Below, one piece after another: positions 46,975-58,628 of a stretch of DNA of 64,000 bases. Positions within the stretch are counted from its first letter, which is position 1. The number at the start of each line of letters is the position of its first letter. The DNA is taken from contig NHZP01000004.1 of NCBI GenBank assembly GCA_003313425.1, forward strand, positions 1,426,001 through 1,490,000, given 5' to 3'. The translations under genes were made by a program, and so were the position numbers. The DNA comes from Pseudopyrenochaeta lycopersici (taxonomy: Eukaryota > Ascomycota > Dothideomycetes > Pleosporales > Pseudopyrenochaetaceae). The notes below the pieces were generated by a model. It was given only the letters and a program-made list of their open reading frames with translations. It was not told where the DNA came from and did no database searches.

Positions 46975-49074
46975 GCATGCTCCACCGTCAGCCCTCTATT
47001 CGAGAAGGGCCGTTACTTGGCATTATCTTGCCACTTCACAAGGGCTAGGCAGTGTGGAAGCGCCGGCGATCCGCTTGTACGGTGTCGTAGTGGAGGGCTG
47101 CCTGTCATACTAGGTTGCTATATCGGGGCGTAACCATCGCCGTCGGCAGTTGGCTTGTTGGGTAGCAGTCATACCAAACACAGCAACAATCAAAAATGTC
47201 ATGAAATTTGACGTATACTGCGTCAGTTGCAAACTCAGGAGCACATCCTCTTTCTTTGTATTCCTCAGCAGTGAGCTTCCAGATTTGCTTTGCCCTCTGC
47301 CAATGTTCGTTGGTCCCACATCCATGCACGTTGTTCTCACCTTCAGCCGCAATATCAGGAATGCATGGGTCACTCGGCAAACTCACTGCCTCGTGTGGGG
47401 ACGGCGCCGGAATTTATTACGCCTTGCATGGCCAGGGATGGCATAGTCTGGCTTGAAGTGCCGGTAATTGAGTTCCACGAGTTCTGACAGGCTTGCCGAT
47501 CTCACTACGATCCAATTTGTCGTTCTCGTGAATGCATGTGCTGCCAGTGAATGTGGAGGTTGTAGACTAGGAGTATCGGCTAAATGCATATTGCCTAATC
47601 CTCACGGTGTGGACGAATGGGGACAGATGTACATGGTATTCTGGAGGAGAAAAGGGCTTGGTTTCTACGGGTGATTTCCACGAGGCGAGGAGACTGTGTC
47701 CAGGATGGGCAAGCGCCTGCTCCGTAGTGAGCGGTGAAGCGAAACGCCCGGCAGGACCTCGTTAAACCTTGCTTCGACCTCATCTGTACATGAGCAAGCG
47801 ACATGTACGCCACGATGAGCCGCTGAGGACCTCCAGGCTCTATTCTGGCTATGAGCGGGTGTGAATATGTCCAACAGGTCAAGAATCGCAGCCGCGATCC
47901 CCGAAGCCACCCAGAGTCCGATCTGCTTCGCACAAAGCACCTCTCGGATCCTTCTCCGACCATCGCCACGGCCGTTTTAAGTTGATGGTTTATTACCTAT
48001 AATTCAGTTCTTACTTCGTGCATCACTCGCTTCTCTCCGCATTGCAGACGTCTCCATAATTTAGAAACATGAATCACCAACCGCACGATGACATCAATCA
48101 CTGAGCATCACCACCAGCAACACTCTGACATCCCAGACATGAAGCAATCTCCCAAAACTTGGGAGCTGCATTCCTCATGTATGATAGCCCTCTTATCGTG
48201 GCGATGACTGCTTCTCTCGGAAGTTGCCTAGAAGCTTCGGAACGCTTTGGCATGCACGTCACATCGATAGCCTGACCGTCCGGATGACGGATGACCAACA
48301 TGATCTAAACACCACGCTGATGGTCACCCCCACGTGTTGCTATGTTGGGCTTGTTCGGCCTGTTCTCAAGATGCTGCTATGGGCTCCTGGTGTCCGTACT
48401 CCCTGCTCCAACAGCGGGGAGCTCAACACTGCAATGACTATCTCGCCTCAGCTCATCGCGAATCCTTTGTTAAATTCGATGAAGGACGACTAAAAGCAGT
48501 TAGTTTGCCCTATCCGTCTTGCATTAAAAACAAGTCAGAAAAATGCCCGACACACATCGTGCCAGCACATGGTTACCTTTCAGGAGCCAAGTGCCTTGGG
48601 GCAATACAGGATATGGGCGCCTCGCCTTCCATGTCACGGGAGCAATATCGTGTGCGGCAAATGAGCTGCCTGCATCCGGGCTTCCGGATTTTGGAAGGCT
48701 CATCCTACGCAACGATTCGACAACCAAAGCTAACAATCTACTATGGGGTGCCACTGTCACACTCCAGCCTCCGGACGCTTCTTTGGTTGCCATTTGCGGT
48801 GGGTGAACAATATAGGGGAGGAGGTGCTCCTGCCCAATGAATATACTACTTAGATTAACCCTATATGCCAGGACCTTCATCGAGACAGGTTTTCCCCATA
48901 GCCCGGCAGTTGTCCTCGTGGCCATGAAGAAATTGTCATGGTTATGTGCTGATGTGTTATAAGATATCCTGCGATACATGGTTCTCGTGTCCTGTGTCTC
49001 ATCATTCATTACTTTTCCGTTCGTCTACCACGACCGCACCTTGAGAGTCAACGAAACTACAATCGTTAGTCACA
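46975..49074. other. Long intergenic region
   Basis: 2.1 kb with several overlapping open frames on both strands (for instance minus 48524-49009, 161 codons) but none with a recognisable domain, signal peptide or splice pattern. The last few hundred bases should hold the promoter of the DUF1996 gene. Confidence 0.45.
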
Positions 49075-50276
49075 ATGAAGTGGGCTACCATCTTTTCTGC
49101 TGCGGCCTTTGCGCACAATGCCGCCGCTCAGAACATGTTGCGATTTGCGTGCTCGCAGCTTGTCGTCGAACGAACGGACCCTCTCGTCAACCCTGGCATG
49201 AAGTACACTCCCCATCTTCACCAGATTGTTGGAGGTGACGCTTTCAACATCACCATGGACCCAGCCCAGGACCCGGCACAACTTTCCAAATGTACTTCCT
49301 GCAGCTTTGTCCAAGACAAGTCAAACTACTGGACCGCAGTCATGTTCTTCAAGGCCAAGAATGGAACCTACATGTAAGAGCTTCGTGTAACAAAGTATGG
49401 CCTCTACTAACATACTATAGTCGAGTACCCCAGATTGGCAACGGCGGACCACAGGGAAAGCTTATCAATGACGGTGGTCTTGATGTTTACTACATCCCCA
49501 GCGGCAAGACTACTGCCTTCAAGAAGGGTTTCCGCATGCTTGCTGGCTCAGCCACCAACACCGACAACAGCAAAGTCAAACTCGCGAACATCTGCCATCG
49601 ATGCTGGACATCATCAAGCGAGAGCACTTTCGTCGGTGGTGCTCCCTGCACTGGCAGCGACACCGTTGCGATCCCCGCAGACCCCAAATGCAAGCTCATT
49701 CGTCAAACCATTATCTTCCCCACATGCTGGGATGGCAAGAACCTTGACTCTCCAGACCATCAGTCTCACGTCGCCTACGGCCAAGGATCTGGCGCCAATG
49801 GAGGTGGTGCTTGCCCATCCTCGCACCCTGTCAAGCTTCCTCAGGTTATGTACGAGCTCATGTGGGATGTCAACAAGTTCGCCGACCGGGCTCTGTGGCC
49901 CACTGATGGCTCTGCTCCGTTTGTCTACTCCATGAACATCGGGTATGTTTCTTAACCAGATCTCCAATTTGTTTGATCGTTCCACTGACTCCGCACTAGT
50001 GGCTCCGCTGCCCACGGCGACTACGTCTTCGGTTGGGAGGGTAATTCTCTGCAGCTAGCTATGGACAACCAATGCAACCTGAACACCGCCTGCCCCAAGG
50101 CCGGTCTCACCGTCCAGCAACCCGCTCAGTACAACGCATGCAAGAAGAAGCAACAGGCACCCGAGGAAGTCGACGGCTGTAAGTTACATCACAACTCACT
50201 CTACCAAGAACGTCCTAACAGATCAAACACAGGGCTCAAGGAGATGCCTCTCGGAGACAAGTCCATCAAGGCATAA
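49075..50276 (+). CDS. Secreted DUF1996 domain protein
   Basis: Exons 49075-49373, 49421-49942, 50000-50178, 50233-50276 give 347 residues. A signal peptide (MKWATIFSAAAFAHNAAAQ) is followed by the DUF1996 opening LRFACSQLVVERTDPLVNPG and HLHQIVGGDAFN, then CTSCSFVQDKSNYWT, GLDVYYIPSG, the Cys/Trp-rich core CWDGKNLDSPDHQSHVAYG, and GDYVFGWEGNSLQLAMDN near the end. The conserved His, Trp and Cys residues suggest a disulfide-rich extracellular fold; the family is common in fungal secretomes and its activity is not established. No WSC or carbohydrate-binding module follows, unlike longer members. The last exon is only 44 nt, and its acceptor at 50232 is inferred from frame. Confidence 0.9.
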
Positions 50277-50887
50277 TTTAATCTCATTCTTACCTTCAAG
50301 ACTGCCATTCACCCAATATAACTCATTCAGTTTCCTGCTTGCTCCTTCCGTGGGTGGTGGATATTCAGGTGCGGGCACTTCTGCTTAGCACTCGTTTAAA
50401 TTGTTTGAGCGTTTTGTACAACTCTACAAAGATAGCAAAATGATATCGTCAAATTGCTGTACCTAGATTATTATAACCCACATGCAATCTTTTGTGCCAC
50501 GTAGTTTGTTGATTCAGCCTCGATCCGTCCAACCGGCCTTTAAGCAATAGCCGAGAAAAGCTTTGCACTTGGTGTCTTGGTGTCTTGGTGTCTTGGTGTC
50601 ATATGTAGAGGGCACGCGCTTTGGAGATTTTCTTACCACCTTGCATAGTTCTAGACCTGCATTTTAATCTTCTACGATGACGTATGGACACAGAATATTC
50701 GGTGACGGCTCAAGTTTCACAGTCATGGTTGGGTCTAGACCTCTGTGATGCAGAATATTCAAGAATATGTACAACTTTATGGATGCATTTCATGTATCGC
50801 AACTATCGGAATATGTTCAACGAATGTAAATTTACTGGCCCACAACTCTTCTCTGCCTTGAGATCCCAAGTTTTCTGATCCCTCGTT
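50277..50887. other. Convergent intergenic region
   Basis: 611 bp between the converging DUF1996 and DOMON genes, with AT-rich 3' UTR-like sequence and an 8-bp tandem repeat at 50568-50600. Confidence 0.5.
50568..50600. repeat. Tandem repeat of CTTGGTGT
   Basis: Four perfect copies of the 8-bp unit CTTGGTGT plus one base, in the convergent gap. A slippage-prone minisatellite. Confidence 0.9.
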
Positions 50888-51691
50888 TTAGGCTGGAGTT
50901 CCGGGATCGCCGCCAGCCTCTCCGCCCGAAATACCGTTTCGAGTCAGTAGCGCTGCAAAATTTGAGTTTGCGCCAGCCGAAAAGTCGTGTGTGATGTAGT
51001 TATAAACATCATGGACCGGGATAGTAGAAGTAGTCGATGATGGATTCGCAACCTTGTTTTGGGAACATGCGTATCCAAGTCTCTTGGTAGAGAGCGGGTC
51101 GATGCGTGTTACTCCTGAAGCGCCTGTATATGTGGTGCAGCCAGTGCATTTGACGGTGAACTGCCAGTGGGTTCCATTGGACTTATTTCCGAAGCTGAGT
51201 GGCGTATATGTCGCACCAGTGTATATCTGAGGTGTGGAGTGTCCGCTGGAACAAGTTAGTGGTAGGTGTAATGGTTGGATAACTAGAATCTTACGTTGCC
51301 CATCGAGAAGATACGGTTGGTTTTTGCCCATTGGGATATGAAACTGTAAGTGGGTTGCGAACCATGCTGCCGCCCCAGGCAAGACCAGCCCAGCCAAGTG
51401 AATTGGGAACAACAGCTTGGAGTACAATATCATAGGGTTGGCCAGCAGGAACATTTGCCGGTGTAGCTATACGGTAGACGATGTTGGCTGATAGAGTCGC
51501 TGCTGCCTTAGTCTCTGAGAATGTGAAGCCAGTCTCTGAGTCAACATAAGCAACAGCGCGAGCCACTAAGTTGTGCTGCTCAGGTGAAGGTCTCCCAACA
51601 GCTAAAGGCGGCATCAGCAGAAGCGTTTCGTATGGAGCGCGGTATAGTTACCGAGACCTGTCAGAGCTACGAGACCATATGTGACACGCAT
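50888..51691 (-). CDS. Secreted DOMON/AA8-type haem cytochrome domain protein
   Basis: Exons 51691-51652, 51601-51295, 51245-50888 give 234 residues. Exon 1 encodes most of a short signal peptide (MRVTYGLVALTGLAVG). The remainder resembles the cytochrome (iron reductase) domain of cellobiose dehydrogenase: FTFSETKA, IVYRIATPANVPAGQPYDIV, LGWAGLAWGGSMVRNPLTV and WQFTVKCTGCTTYTG. Met93 and His202 sit where the axial haem ligands of that domain are found. No flavin dehydrogenase domain, carbohydrate-binding module or membrane helix follows, so it is a stand-alone secreted b-type cytochrome, perhaps an electron carrier to copper oxygenases. Intron donors are GTAACT and GTAAGA. The choice between two donors in exon 1 (51652 or 51657) affects only a few residues. 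Confidence 0.87.
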
Positions 51692-53737
51692 GGTAACGGT
51701 AAGACCGCTCAGTCAAGAGACAGATGAGCTTGATCGGACAATCAATCGGCACCGCAAATTATAGCTACGCAAAGATCAGAGCTTGAAAGCTGAAAGAGGA
51801 GGAAGATCGTGTCACAGGCAGTTTCTGGGGCAAGAAGATAATGTATTAGTACCGCTGAGGCTCGTCAAGTGGCCATTTTATAATCTGTTCATTCCGGGTC
51901 CGGCGGAATGCAGGCGGCGATAAACAAGCTGAGGTGCACGATAAACTAGAATAGAAACCCAGGTTAGGGTCTTTCCCACGCGTGACTGACTTTACTGCAA
52001 CCCGGGTGCAAGGTCCTGAGGCGATGGCACACCAACAGGAAGCGTGGCATAGACAAAAAAGGATTGTTTGATTACTCCCTGAAGCTTGGTTGCATCGTGT
52101 TTGGTGAATGTATCCATGTTGCCACGGCCAAACCACTGTTTCTGGAAGGTCAAGCCTCATTGTCTAATGGTCAATGGGTGCGCTGCGAGAGGTTCGCGTA
52201 TTTATCCGCATAGTGTGTAGAGTGTGGGATAGATGGTACAAATATTGGTGAGGAGGAACAATAGCCGATAGCCTGCCACGCGCCTGGAAAATGTCAACAT
52301 GAACGTGTGAATATTGTAAACCCGGCTTGACGAAGACGATAGATGCATCAGACAGCGAATATAGATTGAAGTCTGCCAGACGAATCCTGAAGTGCGGTTG
52401 AAATCTTGAAGTATCCCGCAAGCGACGACCCTTTGCGATCAGATTCAATTTTTGTAACTTGTATTAACCCCAAGTGCAGACTAGGCGAGCAATGCTGCCA
52501 AGTAGTGGCAAGCAGAGACCATTGGGCTTGCTCCGAATCCTTCCCCACATTCTCGGATGTGGGGTGCATCAGGCTTGTGGAGCTTGTGTGGCTTATTGTG
52601 ATGTCCAACTTATTCAGGCGAGAACAGGTCACGGAAGAGGTCTAAATGTTCCACGAGACTCTTGTTGCCCGAAATAACGTTGTAGCGGACGGGCAGCGGA
52701 CCGCTGTTATTTGAAATATGAAATCCTCCAAATTTAGATCTCGTATGACCCAGAAACCAGATATAAAAATGAGGCAGAGATGATAAGATGCTGCTTCAAT
52801 AGATCATTTGAGCTTGACTTGGGGTGAGAATATTGCCTGTGCAACGTCAGAGTCTGCGGTGAACCAAAGAAATGTATTGACACCGGGATTCTTCCAGCAC
52901 AAACGCCTGAGATGATACTTTGCTAGGGCTAGATGCAGCAACCCAGACTACTGACCCATGGCACACAAGATCCACCCAGAAACAAGCTATACCTGACGTT
53001 CCTGGCTTCCTTGTGTGCCACCGAAGCCTTGTCATCTTGGTCATTATCATGGCCAGGCTCATTCATATATACCAAGGTCGGGTCTATAGATGACCCTGAG
53101 AGCGGTGGCTGAATATGCATTGGACGCCCAGGATACCATCAGCGAGCATTCTTCTTGAACGGTGGCCGGGAAGACGTGCAATTTCAACAAGTGACTTCGT
53201 GACTTAGGTCATACTTTTGCGTGCAAACCACACCGGCGAAATGAACTCACGCTTCTGAGTGAGGCAGCGCTGCAAGGTGAACCGAGCGATGAGAACATGC
53301 TGCGCTCCAACCATCTATAAGAGTTGTCACCATCCACTCATTAATTCCACACCCGTTCGTTGCAGGGAAACAAAGAAGAAGCCTCTGCGGAGCCCTGTTG
53401 TAAAGTCTTGGAACTAATACTGACAGATTGCCAGCTCAAACACAGCCTCATGAAGGTTCAGGGAACCTAACTTTAATTCGTCGGGGCCGCCTGCACTGTA
53501 GGAGCGGCAACCTTACCTCTATCGAGCTAACTCAGGGTGGCTCGTACCTTCATATGTTCAGCCCCGCCTACTACTTACGGTAAGGTCCGGTGGCAGAGCA
53601 AAGCCCCAAGACGTGAGTGTAGCCAGCCTTGAGAGGAGTTATACTGCCTTAATCCAAACCAATAGCTTAGTATTAGAGGCTGCCTTTCATCCCAATATTG
53701 ACGTTACAACTTTATCTTTCGCAGAGTTACGTCTACC
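51692..53737. other. Long intergenic region
   Basis: 2.05 kb between the divergent starts of the DOMON gene (minus) and the dioxygenase gene (plus). No gene is supported. A perfect 8-bp-stem inverted repeat lies at 52543-52564. Confidence 0.45.
52543..52564. repeat. Short perfect inverted repeat
   Basis: CCCCACAT and ATGTGGGG separated by six bases (TCTCGG). Could be a zinc-finger binding palindrome or a chance hairpin. Confidence 0.5.
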
Positions 53738-54694
53738 ATGGCTACTCAAACTTCCAAGAACCAACACCCAGCTTACGAGCCAACACTTACTCAGTCAATT
53801 CCCACCAGAGCAGACCTTTTAAGTCCAGCCATTACTTTTATCAACCCAATCACCGCGGCTCCATTCTCCGCAATCCAGAATCTCTTCGACTATCTGGTAC
53901 AGAACCCCGTAAGCGCTGCAGCTCTCAATGATGCCTACCCTCTCCGTGGTGTCTTCAAGGCTGCTGCCACCAAAAACCCCCTATGCGACCAAAAGCTCAC
54001 TATTGACCTTTCGCCCACTCGAATTGCGCGTATCCCTCCTGGCCTTCAAGTTGAGCTTACCGCACACGGACTCGCTGATATCTTGACTTTCTTCAAGGCT
54101 ATCTCGGATCATCATATCCCACAGATTATAACCTCCCTCAGCACTATTGCTGGCCGCGACCTAGCCCCGCTGCACACCACCTTCAATGTTAATTTCCGCC
54201 TTATTGACTACACCCCTGCGACTGCGTCTCCAACAAGCCAGAACGGATGTGGCGCCCACACCGACTACGGCACTTTCAGCATAATATTTCAAGATGGCAC
54301 TGCAGGGCTCGAGATGGAGGCGCCTGAGGCACCTGGTACGTGGGTGCCCGTGCCTTGCAACACGACTGTACTGCTGTGTGGGTGGTGTGCAGTGGTTTTG
54401 AGCGGGGGGAAGGTCGTAGCTGTACGTCACCGCGTTCGGCGTGCGCCTGGAGTGCGACGACTGTCAGCAGTCTTGTTTGTGGCACCGGATCTGGATGTTA
54501 AGATGGCGCCTGCAGAAAGAGTAGAGGCATTCTCAGAGGCGGTGAATAAAGGGCTTTTTAATGTGCGTTGGTTTAAGGAGGTAATGGGAAAGAAATGGAG
54601 ATACCGGGAAGGGAATGAGAAGTTGGTTACTGGGGAGAATGGGGTTGAGCAGGATATTGACATAAGTCAGTTAATTTGGAAGAGGTCTTTTTGA
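53738..54694 (+). CDS. 2-oxoglutarate/Fe(II)-dependent oxygenase (isopenicillin-N-synthase-like)
   Basis: Single exon, 318 residues, ATG at 53738 in good context (CTACCATGG). The double-stranded beta-helix core holds the iron triad His174-x-Asp176 (CGAHTDYGTFSIIFQDG) and His231 (VVAVRHRV), and the 2-oxoglutarate-binding Arg241-x-Ser243 (RRLSAVLF). The N-terminal region (TFINPITAAPFSAIQNLF) does not show the classical DIOX_N start, and the first 90 residues look short for the family. Such enzymes hydroxylate, desaturate or cyclise small molecules, often secondary metabolites. It is the last gene before an AT-rich gene-poor stretch, which fits an accessory role. The substrate cannot be inferred. 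Confidence 0.88.
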   Translation: MATQTSKNQHPAYEPTLTQSIPTRADLLSPAITFINPITAAPFSAIQNLFDYLVQNPVSAAALNDAYPLRGVFKAAATKNPLCDQKLTIDLSPTRIARIPPGLQVELTAHGLADILTFFKAISDHHIPQIITSLSTIAGRDLAPLHTTFNVNFRLIDYTPATASPTSQNGCGAHTDYGTFSIIFQDGTAGLEMEAPEAPGTWVPVPCNTTVLLCGWCAVVLSGGKVVAVRHRVRRAPGVRRLSAVLFVAPDLDVKMAPAERVEAFSEAVNKGLFNVRWFKEVMGKKWRYREGNEKLVTGENGVEQDIDISQLIWKRSF

Positions 54695-56563
54695 ATGGTT
54701 TGTAGTCTTGGAATATCTTTGTGGTTTATGGCCACTCCATATCATCTCTTTAAGGCAGAAGGTACGAATGAAGCGGTGAGTCTTATATTGACCCCTTTGT
54801 CTAGATTGCTACGACTATAGTCTTTTTCCTGCTATCTTTTACAAGCCGTTATCTTAATTTCATTGCTGTTTCCTGATTGCTAGTAAAAGGTATAAAAGGG
54901 TGTATTGTCTTTACTCTATGAGAAGTAATTGTCAAATGCTTATCTCGATATTAGTACCCCTGGACCTCTTGAAACTGTGTTAAAATCTTTAAAGTTCGAC
55001 TTGCATGCCCCTGAGTTATGGTAATTATGTTGTTAGAGGCTCCTGTCAGACGATTATCTATTCCCAATGGCACGATAGGTGTAAGATACGCGGCCATCTG
55101 GCGTGTCATACTATGCCATGGAAAGAGGTCTACATCATTTACGCTATGCCGCCGAAATGGGGGAAATCATTGCATAATGTGTGTGCGACTTAGGCAAGAT
55201 GCCGAAGTGCCCAATGCCGTTTTCAGCAATCAACGACTCGCGAACTCCATACAAACATCCCCCATATCTCTTGATATGTTAAGAAAGATCGGAGAGCAAC
55301 GTAACGCTCAGCATTACAAGAATACGCCTTAGTAATGCTAAACTATCCATGGAATCTTTGTAATGTGCAGTGGGCTGTCTAACAAACCGTGCCCGTTGTG
55401 TTGTTCATCTCTGCTGCGCTTGTCATGCTTTCTGACCGGTTTAGTCTTATAAATGTGCTAATAAGGTCTCTTAGCATATAGTTTCTGAATTATAGCTACT
55501 GCTAGTTAAGGGAAGTCGATAGTAAAGCTATAGTAGATTCCCTTCACAATGCTCCGAAGAAGTGGCATGCTGCAAGATAAGGGATATCCTTACAAGGAAA
55601 ACGCACTTTTTAGTGGTTTAACATGTTCCTAATTCGCAAATCGCTCATATACAGGTCTTGCATAGATCCCAGCAAATTTATATGCGTGCGAGGATTAGCG
55701 ATGGCTGCGAAGCCAAAGTACCTTAAGTTTGGTTCGCTTTGCAGGGTGGCTCACGTTGCAGGGACAGACGTTGCATCCCTTCGTAACAGGACGACTACTA
55801 TAGCAGAACAATAGGCTATTCTCTAAAGTAACTTTATTTTCTTATAGCAAACCTTCGTAAGGCTGTATAGTATTCAAGACGGTATTGGGTTGGCCAGCCA
55901 AAGACATTCCCTCTGCCTGGCATCTGGCTCCCGGCTGGCTAGGTTGGTATCCGAGATCCATCCCTTGCTGGATAATGTCAATCCTTCAGCCTCATTCGCT
56001 TGCCTAACAGCAAATCTAGGGCCCAGCGTACTCGCACTTTCATTAGATCATGTGTTTCTGCAAAATATGAAGAGAGTAGAATTGCATGATTGCTTTGTAG
56101 ATATCATTGCGAGGCATTGTGCAGTAAAAATGGATCCGTATCGTTGAGTTTTTGTAACTTGGCTGGGCCTTTGTTTGCTAAGCTGATTGAATCTCAAATC
56201 GACCAAACTCATTGGAATTTGGATGCAAAATGGACCCCATGAGCCCTATGTTTGAGGGCAAGGCCTTTGGCTGTATCAATCTTACGGATGCTTTTTCTAG
56301 CGTCGTTTGAGCAGTATATAACAGCTTGCGTAGCACGCACTACCACTACGAGATTTGACTCGATGTGGCAAGATAAAATATGCTGGAGTCAAAGTTCCTA
56401 GTGGTTTTGATGTTTCGCGCTTCTAATGCGAAGATATGAATGTAGTGTGATGCGTTTGCCGCGACATGCCGCTATCTTGAAAAACGATTTCTCCGAGAGG
56501 AGCATACAGGAATATTATGTGTGAGGATAGTGGTACAACTTCTACAACCCTTCATAAGCTCAT
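54695..56563. other. AT-rich gene-poor stretch, possible decayed repeat
   Basis: 1.87 kb without a gene. Base composition falls: 55441-55500 has only 17 G/C of 60, and TA-rich words (TAGCTATAGTAGATTC, ATTATAGCTACTGC) recur. This fits RIP-mutated repetitive DNA, but no repeat ends or second copy are visible in the window. The proximal part also contains the 3' UTR of the dioxygenase gene. Confidence 0.5.
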
Positions 56564-58112
56564 TCAGCCTTGTAGCAACTTTTGTGTACGCTGCGCACCC
56601 CAGCAGATTGATCGTAGGATGCCCATTTTGACCTGGTGAATGCCTCCGGACCGTGCGAACCACAATGTGGAGCCGACAATCGAAAATAAGGTGAGGCCAA
56701 CAAAACCGTTGAGTATCTTCGCTTGCCTCTGCGCCGCTTGTTGAACCTCGAAATATCGCATGTTGCTGAAGGTCACCCGTGAGTACTGAGTGGCCCATCC
56801 CGCACTTGGCAAATAGATATACAACTTCTCCTCAACCCACTTTCGGAGCAGATAGAGCGGCTTTTTGACATCGGATGCCATTTCGCGGTAATTACCCAAG
56901 GCAAGGTCGTTGATGGTATGTGCATCAGGTGTACGTTCCTTTGTATACTCATCTAGCGCCTTGGACTGATCACTTGGGTATTTGTCGAGGAATTCGAATA
57001 GCACACGGACATCTTCTAATCCAGCATTCATTCCTTGTCCATAGAAAGGAACCATGGCATGAGCTGCATCTCCTACAATCACGCCAGAGTCTCCATAGTG
57101 GTATGGCGAGCACTTGATTGATATCAAAGGTAGGTGTTGGTTCGTGGCGTATTGTTCGCACAGCTCATCCTCAGTGATAAGGTCTGGTACAACACCAGGA
57201 AATTTTTCTGTAAAGTATTCGACGACTTTTTCTGACGCGTCTAGATCCTCGAAGCCACTCCTTGTCAGGAAAAGGGTTGAGGTGAAGGATTTGTCTAAAT
57301 TTGGGAGCGCAATGAACATAGATTCGTCCTGAGGCCATATGTGCAAGTAGTTTGGAGGTATCCGAAACTGTCCATCTGGTGACGGTGGTACATGGAATTG
57401 ACACCAAAGTTTGTCAATGTACTCTTGCTGAAACGACATAGGAACAAACTTCATCAAATGGTACCGCACAGCTGAATGGGCTCCGTCCGCGCCAATCATG
57501 AGGTCGAAATCGATTTCAAATTCGTCGCCCTGTTCTTCGATCGACTTCGTGCGATGCTCGAACCATGCAATCCTTTTTCGAAAGTCTACACCAACCACTT
57601 TATGGTTGAAAAAGAGCTTGACGTTCGGCATAGCCTCAAGATAGTCGAGCAGGATCGTATTTAGTCCTGTTCGATCCATGGCCAGTAAGCACTGTTCACA
57701 GTCAGAGAAAGCCAAATCGTCCATTGCAGTGGAGCCTACCCTTCCCCTAGCATCGTAAATCTGTGGTTGTCGAACATACTCGCCGTTCTTTCTCATATGA
57801 ATCATACGGCCATGCATAGGAAATGTCTCCGCTAAGACTGCGTCTGCAAGGTCTGAGAGACCTGTCTGCCGGAGAGAGTTGATTCCCCTTTCAGAGAGAG
57901 CCAGATTAATGGATTTGGAGAAGTTGAGTGGTTGGGTATCGGGATCTCTAAGATCTATGCCGCGTAAGAGCGCTGATGGCAAGACACGCTTTGCACGAGG
58001 TCTTACCTGGTCTCAGTTCATAAACTTCCACATTATGTCCACGGACAGCCGCGTAAAGAGCTGCTAGAGAGCCCACTGGTCCCGCTCCAACGACTACAAC
58101 CTTTTGAGCCAT
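56564..58112 (-). CDS. BNA4: Kynurenine 3-monooxygenase
   Basis: FAD- and NADPH-dependent hydroxylation of L-kynurenine to 3-hydroxykynurenine in tryptophan breakdown and de novo NAD synthesis; a mitochondrial outer-membrane protein. Exons 58112-58007 and 57954-56564 with a 52 nt intron; 498 residues, normal for the family. The FAD site is [18 protein letters not shown] at the start, with YELRPDLRD straddling the intron, and [14 protein letters not shown] is a family hallmark. The second FAD motif is [32 protein letters not shown] is the usual DG motif. A C-terminal hydrophobic helix ([18 protein letters not shown]) gives the membrane anchor. It is divergent from the methionine aminopeptidase gene. 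Confidence 0.95.
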
Positions 58113-58628
58113 TGTGGTGAGAGCTTTATCAAAATTAGAGAGCAGAAATTTTGTTATCTACGGGCAAACGGATATTTTCTGAGAGGCACGAGGTACATCA
58201 GGTGAGGAAGAATGAAATGCGGCAGGGCGCTACTCAGGTAGAAAAAGCGAAAAAGCACAGATGAGCCATAGGATCGTGTAGATTATTTACAAGAACAAGG
58301 AAGGATTTAGATAAGATGGGAAAGAGCGCACATCAGTCATACAAGGTAAAAAGACGGAACGGGTAAGTGCAAATGACCTCTTGGGCTAGTTAGTAATCGG
58401 AGGTTCGGCATTCTTCGGGCCTGGACGCCTGGACCCTGTACTAATTCCGACTTGATCGTGCGGCGTTCCAAACGAAAAGACGGTATTCACCATACTTTTT
58501 GGCGCGGAGTCCGGAGTCGTGTGCAGCCAGTTTCTGGGTGCTTTGAATAAGAGCCGGACAATTGGATTTCATGAAATTGTTTCTCTACTCCACCCAAGTC
58601 CATCTACGCTTGAAATATCGCACACAAA
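58113..58628. other. Divergent intergenic region
   Basis: 516 bp shared by BNA4 (minus) and MAP1 (plus). No gene or clear TATA box was seen. Confidence 0.5.

Noticed and set aside
47595..49009. Several overlapping frames on both strands, longest 161 codons on minus
   Set aside because: Competing frames of similar length, no family motif, and the longest covers the DUF1996 promoter.
54695..56563. Intact transposon in the AT-rich stretch
   Set aside because: No terminal repeats, target duplications or transposase/reverse-transcriptase motifs could be seen.
53738..58112. Secondary-metabolite cluster of the dioxygenase and KMO
   Set aside because: KMO has the standard housekeeping features, and no backbone enzyme, transporter or cluster regulator is nearby.
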